In this document: in pieces, positions 54,937 through 61,905 of the stretch
Position numbering within the stretch: the stretch's first letter is position 1
Layout: every line of letters starts with the position of its first letter
Assembly: GCA_050260515.1 (NCBI GenBank)
Contig: JBLNCI010000036.1
Location: forward strand, 62,001-126,000
DNA from: DATJIG01 sp050260515
GTDB lineage: Bacteria; Pseudomonadota; Alphaproteobacteria; SMXQ01
DNA length: 64,000 nt
Direction: 5' to 3'
The notes under the pieces: model-generated
What the model was told of the DNA's origin: nothing
Seen by the model: the letters and a program-made list of their open reading frames with translations, nothing else
The model's database searches: none
Translations under genes and position numbers: made by a program

Positions 54937-55428
54937 ATGAAACCGTCGGTGCTGCCGAATTCGGTCGCACGCGTGTGCGCCGCCGTGATGTTGTCGGCCT
55001 TCCTGACCGCGGGTGTCGCCGCCGCCGAGCTGCCGACGCGGAACGTCACCGAGCGGGATCAGCTCGCGTTCCAGTTCCGCCACCTCCAGACCGAGCTGAT
55101 GGTCGCGGCGCTCTCCTGCGGCCGCAAGGACATCCAGGCGCACTACAACAACTTCGTCGCCCGCTTCGGCGGCGCGCTCAAGGCCAACGGCGTCGCGCTC
55201 CGGAGTTACTTCGGCCGCATGTTCGGCGCGAAGCAGGGCGAGCGCGAGATGGATTCGTTCATGACCCGGCTCTCGAACGAGCTGTCGCTCGTCAGCATGC
55301 GGGAGCCCGATTTCTGCGACCGCTCGGTCGCGCTGTTCCGCGCCGCGCTCGCCGTGCCGCAGAAGGACATCGAGACATTCGCCCAGCGGCACCTCACCGA
55401 GCAGGTGGCCCAGCGCAGCGGCTCCTGA
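54937..55428 (+). CDS. Secreted helical protein of unknown function
   Basis: A 163-residue protein with a signal peptide (VARVCAAVMLSAFLTAGVAAAE). The mature 135 residues look all-helical, with two Cys (ALSCGRKD and PDFCDRS) that may form a disulfide, and the blocks FQFRHLQTELMVAALSC and HYNNFVARFGGALKANGVAL. No family name is known for it. It is transcribed alone and ends at a bidirectional terminator shared with the OmpA-like gene. Confidence 0.7.
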   Translation: MKPSVLPNSVARVCAAVMLSAFLTAGVAAAELPTRNVTERDQLAFQFRHLQTELMVAALSCGRKDIQAHYNNFVARFGGALKANGVALRSYFGRMFGAKQGEREMDSFMTRLSNELSLVSMREPDFCDRSVALFRAALAVPQKDIETFAQRHLTEQVAQRSGS

Positions 55429-55470
55429 GGCGGCGGCGCTCCCGGCCGCTGCGGCTGAGCAGCGAGACAA

Positions 55471-55503
55471 GAAAAAAGGCCCTGGGTTTCCCCAGGGCCT
55501 TTG
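55471..55503. terminator. Bidirectional terminator
   Basis: A perfect 10-bp stem (AGGCCCTGGG/CCCAGGGCCT) with a TTTC loop has an A run on its left and TTT on its right. It serves the convergent secreted-protein and OmpA-family genes. Confidence 0.88.
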
Positions 55504-55524
55504 TCGTTAGCGCCTAAGTCGGGA

Positions 55525-56559
55525 TCAGAACACGATCTCGACGCGGCGGTTCTTCGGCTCGCGGACACCGTCCGGGGTCGCGACCAGCGGGTCCGTCTCG
55601 CCCTTGCCGACGACCGCGATGTCGTTCGGGTTGAAGCCCATGCGGACCAGCTCGGCCTTCACCGCCTCGGCGCGACGCACCGACAGGCGCTGGTTGTAGG
55701 CCGCGGAGCCCGCGCGGTCGGCGTGACCGGTCAGGTTGATGCGGCTGACGCCGCCACGGCGCGCGTTGTTCGCGGCCTCCTCGATGATCGGACGCGCGTC
55801 CGGACGGATGTCCGAGCGGTCGAAGTCGAAGAACACCTGGAACGAACGGACCACCGCGGGCTGCGCCGCCGGAGCCGGAGCCGGAGCGGGGGCCGCCGCC
55901 GGAGCGGGAGCCGCGGCGGGAGCCGGGGCCGCGCCGAACATGTAGCGGAAGCCGACCGTCACGAGGTGGTCGCGGTAGTGGGTCTCGACGCTGCCGCCGG
56001 GCTGCAGCGACACGTCGGGATTGCGCGACCGCAGGTAGTGGTAGTCGAGGAACAGCTTGGTCCGCGGCGACACGTCGTAGGCGACGCCGGCGATCGCCTG
56101 GGCGCCGAGGTTGCCGTCGCTGTCGTTGATGCGGGTGGTGCCGCTCGGGGTGATGCTCGAGGCGCGGTACTTCACCCAGCCGATGCCGAGGCCGACGTAC
56201 GGCGTGAACGCCGAGCCGGTGCGGATGTCGTAGAGGCCGTTGATCATCGCGGTGAACGCGTTGGCGCTGCCCGACGAGCTGCCGCCGCCGGTCATGCTGC
56301 CGACGTCGTTAGTGCGGTAGCCGAGCTCGAATTCGGTGCGCCAGTTCTGATCGTAGGCGTAGCCGAGCGACGCGAGGCCGCCCCAGCCGCGGTCGTAGTC
56401 GGCCTTGCTGGACACGCCCGAGCCGTTGAACGGCCCGTCGTTCAGGATGCTGAGGCCGAGTCCGGCGCCGAAGTACGGCCCCGAGTCCTGGGCGTTGGCC
56501 ACGCCCGCCGCAGCGAGGAGACCTGCGGCGAGGACGCCGGCAGCCATGGTGATGCGCAT
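55525..56559 (-). CDS. OmpA-family outer-membrane protein
   Basis: A 344-residue protein: signal peptide (ITMAAGVLAAGLLAAAGVANA), an N-terminal eight-strand-like barrel with the OmpA-like start GPYFGAGLGLSIL, a Pro/Ala-rich hinge (APAPAAAPAPAAAPAPAPA), and a C-terminal OmpA domain that binds peptidoglycan (FFDFDRSDIRPDARPII, INLTGHADRAGSAAYNQRL, with the key Asp and Arg). It tethers the outer membrane to the wall. AAGGGG lies seven bases before the ATG. Confidence 0.95.
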   Translation of the reverse strand: MRITMAAGVLAAGLLAAAGVANAQDSGPYFGAGLGLSILNDGPFNGSGVSSKADYDRGWGGLASLGYAYDQNWRTEFELGYRTNDVGSMTGGGSSSGSANAFTAMINGLYDIRTGSAFTPYVGLGIGWVKYRASSITPSGTTRINDSDGNLGAQAIAGVAYDVSPRTKLFLDYHYLRSRNPDVSLQPGGSVETHYRDHLVTVGFRYMFGAAPAPAAAPAPAAAPAPAPAPAAQPAVVRSFQVFFDFDRSDIRPDARPIIEEAANNARRGGVSRINLTGHADRAGSAAYNQRLSVRRAEAVKAELVRMGFNPNDIAVVGKGETDPLVATPDGVREPKNRRVEIVF

Positions 56560-56770
56560 TGCTAAACCCCTTTTTCTCTTGAGCATGGCGTACGGAACGA
56601 AGTCCATGAACTCACACGGCATTGTGAACGCCATAAATGTAATTGGGGCGTGGCCAATGCACCCACCCCCCGCAATTTTCTAAGCCGTGTTGCGCAAGGG
56701 ACACAGTTCCGTAGCGCACCGCTCCGTTACGCTCGAGATTTTGGAATTTTATTGCGCGCGAACCGACCGA

Positions 56771-57988
56771 TCAGGCCGCCGGCGCGGCCTTGCGGCGGCG
56801 CTGGCTCTCGGTCCGGAGCTGGCCGCAGGCGGCGAGGATGTCCCTGCCACGGGGTGTGCGTACCGGTGCGGCGAGGCCGGCGTCGTTGAGGATGCGGGCG
56901 AACGCCTCGACCGCTTCGGGGGTCGACGTCCGGTAGTCCGATCCCGGCCACGGATTGAACGGGATCAGGTTGGTCTTGGCGTGGATGCCCTTGAGGAGCC
57001 GCGCGAGCGCGCGGGCGTCCTCGGGGCGGTCGTTGACGTCCTTGAGCATCACGTACTCGAAGGTGATGCGCCGCGCGTTGTTGGCGCCGGGATAGCGGCG
57101 GCACGCCGCGAGCAGCTCCTTGAGCGGGAAGCGGCGGTTGATCGGCACCAGGACGTCGCGCAGCTCGTCGTTCACGGCGTGGAGCGACACCGCGAGGTTG
57201 ACGCCGATCTCCGAGCCGCAGCGGTCCATCAGCGGCACCACGCCGGCCGTCGACAGCGTGATGCGGCGGCGCGAGATCGCGATGCCCTCGCTGTCCATGA
57301 CGACGCCGAGCGCCTTCTTGACGTTGTCGAAGTTGAGGAGCGGCTCGCCCATCCCCATCATGACGATGTTCGAGATCATGCGGTCGCTCTTGGGCGACGG
57401 CCATTCGCCGAGGGCGTCGCGCGCGGCCATCACCTGGGCGACGATCTCGCGCGCCGACAGGTTGCGGACGAACTGCTGCGTTCCGGTGTGGCAGAAGCTG
57501 CAGGCGAGCGAGCAGCCCACCTGCGACGAGACGCACAGCGTGCCGCGGTCCTCCTCCGGAATGTGGACGGTCTCGACCTCCTGACCGTCGGCGAAGCGGA
57601 ACAGCCACTTGCGGGTGCCGTCCGACGACTTGTCGTCGCGCACCACCTCGGGGCGCGCCACCGTGAAGTGCTCGGCGAGCATGGCGCGGAAGTCCTTGGC
57701 GAGCGTCGTCATCTGCGCGAAGTCGCGCTCGCCGCGATGGTAGATCCAGTGCCAGAGCTGCCGGGCGCGGAACGGCGCCTCGCCGAGGCCGACCACCGCC
57801 TCGGTCAGCTCGTCGCGGGTGAAGCCGACGAGATTCACCGGTCCGCCGACGGCGGCCGCGGCGTCGGCAGGCTTCAGCGGCGTCTTCTCGATCACGGGGG
57901 CGATCGGGGCCGATGCGGTCGAATCGGGCGTCATGGCCTTGAACGGAGTGGAACGGGCGCGCACCAGCGGTGCGTCGGCGCCGCTCAT
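56771..57988 (-). CDS. rlmN: 23S rRNA (adenine-2503-C2)-methyltransferase RlmN
   Basis: A 405-residue radical-SAM enzyme that methylates A2503 of 23S rRNA and A37 of some tRNAs. The CxxxCxxC cluster motif is in CSLACSFCHTGTQ, and the catalytic cysteines lie in the C-terminal part with the RITLSTAGVVPLMDRCG and NLIPFNPWPGSDY blocks. The first 45 residues are an Ala/Pro-rich extension; MTPDSTASAP at codon 19 is an alternative start. Confidence 0.96.
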   Translation of the reverse strand: MSGADAPLVRARSTPFKAMTPDSTASAPIAPVIEKTPLKPADAAAAVGGPVNLVGFTRDELTEAVVGLGEAPFRARQLWHWIYHRGERDFAQMTTLAKDFRAMLAEHFTVARPEVVRDDKSSDGTRKWLFRFADGQEVETVHIPEEDRGTLCVSSQVGCSLACSFCHTGTQQFVRNLSAREIVAQVMAARDALGEWPSPKSDRMISNIVMMGMGEPLLNFDNVKKALGVVMDSEGIAISRRRITLSTAGVVPLMDRCGSEIGVNLAVSLHAVNDELRDVLVPINRRFPLKELLAACRRYPGANNARRITFEYVMLKDVNDRPEDARALARLLKGIHAKTNLIPFNPWPGSDYRTSTPEAVEAFARILNDAGLAAPVRTPRGRDILAACGQLRTESQRRRKAAPAA

Positions 57989-58038
57989 ATAAGCCGCCGT
58001 CGCGGCGATTGCCAGCCGGCCCTGCCGGCCGCCTCGAA

Positions 58039-58551
58039 CTACTTGATGTTGCAGGCCTTGTTGATCGCCTGATAGGCGGCGCCGAAGCCCTTGAGCGAGA
58101 ACGTGTCGGTGGTCTGGGTGCCGCGCTCCGAGGTGCCGCGGACGATGAACGTCGCCCCCTTCACCATCGCCTGGACCATCGTGCGATCGTCCTGGGCGGT
58201 GCGGTTCCAGCCCGAGTCGTCGTTCACGTACATGCCGAACGTCTGGTTGCCGATAGCGACGTTCGCCGTGCTGCTCGGGCGGTACTTGTAGCCGGCCTTC
58301 ACGTTGACGACGTCGCGCTCGTTGTCGCCGGGGCGATGGGTGACGAACAGGAACGCCGCGCCCCGTCGCACGTTGGCGGGCTCCTGCTTCACGGGCTTGG
58401 TGACGACATAGCAGACGCGGCTACGGCCCTGGCCCGAGGCGTACGCTTCCCAGTCCTGGAACGAGCCGAGGAACGGACCCTGCTGGGCCGCGGCGGAGCC
58501 GAACATGACGAGGACGAGGGCGAGAGCGGACGCTGTCGAACGCAGGATCAT
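58039..58551 (-). CDS. Invasion-associated locus B (IalB) family protein
   Basis: A 170-residue periplasmic protein with a signal peptide (ALALVLVMFGSAAAQ). The motif FQDWEAYASGQGRSRVCYVV, the VTHRPGDNERDVVNVKAGY strand and the terminal Cys (NKACNIK) match IalB-like proteins, common in alphaproteobacteria and named from Bartonella. The function outside Bartonella is unknown. It precedes the RNA methylase gene region on the same strand. Confidence 0.88.
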   Translation of the reverse strand: MILRSTASALALVLVMFGSAAAQQGPFLGSFQDWEAYASGQGRSRVCYVVTKPVKQEPANVRRGAAFLFVTHRPGDNERDVVNVKAGYKYRPSSTANVAIGNQTFGMYVNDDSGWNRTAQDDRTMVQAMVKGATFIVRGTSERGTQTTDTFSLKGFGAAYQAINKACNIK

Positions 58552-58622
58552 GGTCGCGAGTCTATCCGATGAAGCTTCGCTTCGAAAAGTGGCGTGGGCA
58601 CGGTTTCGTTCGCTCGCGGCGC

Positions 58623-59207
58623 TCACTCGTGGCGAAACACCGGACGGCCGTGCACGTGCGCGGGCACCGGTTCGGGCTCGCCGCGCGGATGCAGCGGCCG
58701 CGCGGGGAAGCGCCCGAGGTTGATGATGCGGTCGTACATCACGACGGCGCCGGCGACCGCGACGTTGATGCAGAACTTGGTCGGGATCTTCACCACGTAC
58801 GAGCACTTCGCGATCAGCTCCGGCGACAGCGACCCGCGCTCGGGCCCGAGCACGTAGGCGGCGGTGCGGGGATGACGGAACGACGGCAGCTCGACCGCGT
58901 CGTCGAGCAGCTCGATGCCGACCAGCTCGCAGCCGGCGGGAAGCTGCATCGCGGCGACGGAGTCGAAGCGATAGAACGGCACCTGGCCCGGCGCGTCCGA
59001 GGTGTCGGCGCGATGCGCCTCCTGGCGCGACCACACGCCGCCAATGGAGAAGGTGAAGCTCGCGCCGAAGGCATGGGCCGAGCGGAACAGGTTGCCGGCG
59101 TTGATCGCCTTGCTCAGGCCCTCGACGCCGATTCCGAAATAACCGCGCATGGCGTGAGAGTGCGGGCGAGCCGCCGACAAATCAAGCACTGCGCGCGACG
59201 TATTCAT
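58623..59207 (-). CDS. SPOUT-class RNA 2'-O-methyltransferase (TrmH/SpoU family)
   Basis: A 194-residue knotted methyltransferase. The family motifs are NAGNLFRSAHAFGAS (motif 1), YVLGPERGSLSPEL (motif 2) and NVAVAGAVVMYDRI (motif 3), which together form the SAM-binding trefoil knot. The target is probably a tRNA or rRNA ribose; it is shorter than TrmB-type proteins and lacks an added RNA-binding domain. The start may instead be MRGYFGIGVEG, 19 codons later. Repeat copy 2 lies just upstream. Confidence 0.88.
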   Translation of the reverse strand: MNTSRAVLDLSAARPHSHAMRGYFGIGVEGLSKAINAGNLFRSAHAFGASFTFSIGGVWSRQEAHRADTSDAPGQVPFYRFDSVAAMQLPAGCELVGIELLDDAVELPSFRHPRTAAYVLGPERGSLSPELIAKCSYVVKIPTKFCINVAVAGAVVMYDRIINLGRFPARPLHPRGEPEPVPAHVHGRPVFRHE

Positions 59208-59270
59208 CGCTCCCTTCCTCCGACCGGTCCTTCCATCTCGCCAGCTCGCTCCATCGGGTGTGTCTCTCGG

Positions 59271-59739
59271 AATCACCGAAGCCCGCTCCGGTTTGTGAGG
59301 CCGGAGCGGGCTGGTGAGGGGCCGGTGGGCCCGCGCTTTGGAGCTACCTCGGCGCGGACACACGTCGTCGTCAGCGGATTCAGCTAAATCCACTTTTTAC
59401 CTTCTCCACGAGGGTCGGCAGGGTGCCACGCTGCCTTTAAAGCGTAGCCGACGCCGCCGATTGCTTCATCGGTCGCGGATCGCGACGCTGTTGCTATCGG
59501 TACCGAAAGAGAAGATGCGTCGCGACCCGAAGGGGAAGCGCCGTTGCCTCTCAACTGATCCACCGCGGCCGTCCTCGTTGTCGGAGGCCATCGCTCGCGG
59601 CTTCTTCGCTTCAAGGAGAGCGCTATTGCGCAATAGCTCCCCTCGCTTGTCGCGATGGGGAAACGATGCGCGCATGCGAAACGCGGCACAAGGGGGCTGT
59701 GGAAAGTCTGGGCCGGTTCGGGCGAGCCCTGTTGAAAGT
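59271..59739 (+). repeat. Dispersed structured repeat, copy 2
   Basis: A 469-bp unit matching 11366-11832 with sharp edges at AATCACCGAAG and CTGTTGAAAGT. Its first hairpin has arms GCCCGCTCCGG/CCGGAGCGGGC instead of those of copy 1, with pairing preserved. The later AGCGGATT/AATCCACT hairpin with TTTTT is kept with one mismatch. Bases 59497-59556 are identical in both copies. It lies 63 bp before the SPOUT methylase start on the opposite strand, so the context differs from copy 1. Confidence 0.85.
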
Positions 59740-60073
59740 GACGGACCTTTGTCCGTCATGGTCGGCGAAGGCCGACCATCCACGAGTTTTTGGTGCGGTT
59801 GAAAGAAACTCGTGGATCCTCGCCCTTCGGCAAGGATGACGAGAAAAACGGTCGCTTTTCAGCCGGACCGCGCTCGCGCGGTCCTGAGGCCATGCCGTGG
59901 TGTTTAGGGCGCTCACCGTGCCCGCCCTCTCCCTGAAGGGAGAGGGTGAAAAATCAAGGCGGCTCGCTCGTTTCGCCTGGACACGCTCTGCGCCATTCGA
60001 CGCGTCCGCCGGCCATGCTTCTACTCGCGCCGCCTCGCTGGAATCCGCCGCGGCGTCCCACTAGATTGCGGCG
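59740..60073. repeat. Gene-free cluster of palindromes after repeat copy 2
   Basis: No gene is seen. In order: GACGGAC/GTCCGTC (about 59740-59758), GGTCGGC/GCCGACC (59760-59778), and a long imperfect inverted repeat ATCCACGAG...CTCGTGGAT (about 59778-59816), then ATCCT...AGGAT, and a CCCTCTCCCT/AGGGAGAGGG palindrome (about 59930-59952). Two or more interspersed elements seem to have collected here. The right end leads into the EamA transporter start. Confidence 0.6.
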
Positions 60074-61000
60074 ATGATGTTGCGCGCGAGGACGCGCGCC
60101 GCATGGCACCGGCTGCCGCCGCCGGTCCGCGGCGCGCTGTTGATGATGGTGTCGGCGTTGAGTTTCGCGACGATGGCGGCGACCATCCGCCACATGGCGG
60201 ATCGGCTGCATCCGTTCGAGCTCGCCTTCTTCCGCAATCTCTTCAGCCTGCTGATCATGGCGCCGTGGGTGCTGCGCGGCGGCATGGCGCGGCTGAGGAC
60301 CGCGAGCATCCGCAAGTACGGCCTGCGCGGGCTGCTGTCGATCGTCGCCATGCTGAGCTGGTTCTACGGTCTCGCGATGATGCCGATCGCCGAGGCCACG
60401 GCGCTGTCGTTCACCGCGCCGATCTTCGCCTCGATCGGCGCCATCCTGTTCCTCGGCGAGCGCATGGGCGTGCGGCGCTGGAGCGCGATCGTCGTCGGTT
60501 TCGCCGGCGCGATGATCATTTTGCGGCCGGGGCTGCACGCGGTGAGCTGGCCCGCGCTCGTCGTGCTCGGCGGCTCGGCGGCGGTCGCGGGCTCGATCAT
60601 CATGGTCAAGATCCTGTCGCGGACCGAGCCGTCGAACCTGATCGTCACCTACATGGGGATATATCTCGTCCCCATGTCGCTGATCCCGGCGCTGTTCGTG
60701 TGGACGACGCCGGTCGGCACCGACTGGCTGTGGCTCGCGTTCATCGCCGCGGTCGCGACCGCGGGACAGCTCGGCATCACCTACGCCTATGCCGCGACCG
60801 ACGCGACGGTGGTGCTGCCGTTCGACTACGCCCGGCTGCCGTTCGCGGCGCTGATCGCCTATTTCGCCTTCGGCGAGATGCCGGATCGCTGGACGTGGGT
60901 CGGCGCGGCAGTGATCGCGGGCTCCGCGATCTACATCGCGCGACGCGAGGCGCAGCGCTCAAAGGAAAAAGTCGCGGCGACCGCGCCGGCGACGAGCTGA
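60074..61000 (+). CDS. EamA/DMT-family transporter
   Basis: A 308-residue membrane protein with ten helices in two five-helix EamA repeats (about 15-145 and 160-290). LSFATMAATIRHMADRLHPFE and FFRNLFSLLIMAPWVLRGG open the first repeat; YAATDATVVLPFDYARLPFAA is near the end of the second. Members export amino acids, nucleobases or other small molecules; the substrate is not predictable. It is convergent with the pterin dehydratase gene. Confidence 0.93.
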   Translation: MMLRARTRAAWHRLPPPVRGALLMMVSALSFATMAATIRHMADRLHPFELAFFRNLFSLLIMAPWVLRGGMARLRTASIRKYGLRGLLSIVAMLSWFYGLAMMPIAEATALSFTAPIFASIGAILFLGERMGVRRWSAIVVGFAGAMIILRPGLHAVSWPALVVLGGSAAVAGSIIMVKILSRTEPSNLIVTYMGIYLVPMSLIPALFVWTTPVGTDWLWLAFIAAVATAGQLGITYAYAATDATVVLPFDYARLPFAALIAYFAFGEMPDRWTWVGAAVIAGSAIYIARREAQRSKEKVAATAPATS

Positions 61001-61019
61001 TCGCGCGCGGCCCGCGCGC

Positions 61020-61352
61020 TCACGCCCTGTCGCGGGCCGGCGCGAGCTGATCCATGACATGGGCGAGCCGGATGTCGCGCTCGCTGACGCCCTCGATCGC
61101 ATGGGTCGCGAGCACGACCTCGACGCGGTTGTAGACGTTCAGCCATTCGGGGTGGTGGTCCATCTTCTCGGCGACGAGCGCGACCCGCGTCATGAACGCG
61201 AACGCCTCGCTGAAGTCGGCGAAGTGGAACGTCTTGCGGATGGCGTCGCGGTCGGTGACCTCGACCCAGCCCTTGAGCTCGCGCAGCGCGACGCGCCGCC
61301 CCTCGCCGGTGAGATGCTCCGGTTGATCCCGTCTGTCGCGTAGCTCGACCAT
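61020..61352 (-). CDS. phhB: 4a-hydroxytetrahydrobiopterin dehydratase (PCD/DCoH)
   Basis: A 110-residue protein of the pterin-4a-carbinolamine dehydratase family, which recycles pterin after aromatic amino acid hydroxylation. The active-site motif EKMDHHPEWLNVYNRVEV carries the His pair and Trp. No phenylalanine hydroxylase gene is near, and in many bacteria the role is in molybdopterin or unknown. It is divergent from the zincin gene. Confidence 0.94.
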   Translation of the reverse strand: MVELRDRRDQPEHLTGEGRRVALRELKGWVEVTDRDAIRKTFHFADFSEAFAFMTRVALVAEKMDHHPEWLNVYNRVEVVLATHAIEGVSERDIRLAHVMDQLAPARDRA

Positions 61353-61449
61353 GTCGAACCTCCTCGCCGAAGAGCGCTGTCCGCCCAGCCTGCCTGGTCC
61401 AGTCTGCGCTCGGGTTGGCGGCCCCGGCAAGCCGCGCTACCTTCGCCGC

Positions 61450-61866
61450 ATGAACCGCACGACCCGCACGAGCGCGCCGACCGTCACCTCGCCGACGCTC
61501 GCCGACATCGAGGACATCGCCCGCGCCGAGCTCGCGCGCCTTCCCGAGCCGTTCCGCCGGCACGTCCGCGACGTCGTGGTGCGCGTCGAGGACTTCTGTG
61601 ACGCCGAGATCGAGCGCGAGATGGGCCTCGAGAGTCCATTCGATCTGCTGGGACTCTATCAAGGGGTATCACTGAGCCAAAAAAGTGTGGGCGATGTTCC
61701 CCTCGACCTCGACCGCATCTTCCTCTACCGCCGACCGATCCTCGACTACTGGTGCGAGACCGGCGAGGCGCTCGATCATGTCGTGCGCCACGTGCTGATC
61801 CACGAGATCGGCCACCATCTCGGCTTCAGCGACGATGACATGGATCAAATCGAGCGCTCCGACTGA
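61450..61866 (+). CDS. Metallopeptidase-family zincin (DUF1025 type)
   Basis: A 138-residue protein with a minimal metzincin-like zinc site HEIGHHLGFSDDDMD near the C-terminus and a preceding FDLLGLYQGVSL block, both typical of the small metallopeptidase family DUF1025. It is soluble, and its substrates are unknown. It sits 39 bp upstream of the Lon-like protease, suggesting co-transcription. Confidence 0.9.
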   Translation: MNRTTRTSAPTVTSPTLADIEDIARAELARLPEPFRRHVRDVVVRVEDFCDAEIEREMGLESPFDLLGLYQGVSLSQKSVGDVPLDLDRIFLYRRPILDYWCETGEALDHVVRHVLIHEIGHHLGFSDDDMDQIERSD

Positions 61867-61905
61867 CGGGCACTCTCTACGCCACCGAACTTGCCGAGGA
61901 TATCG

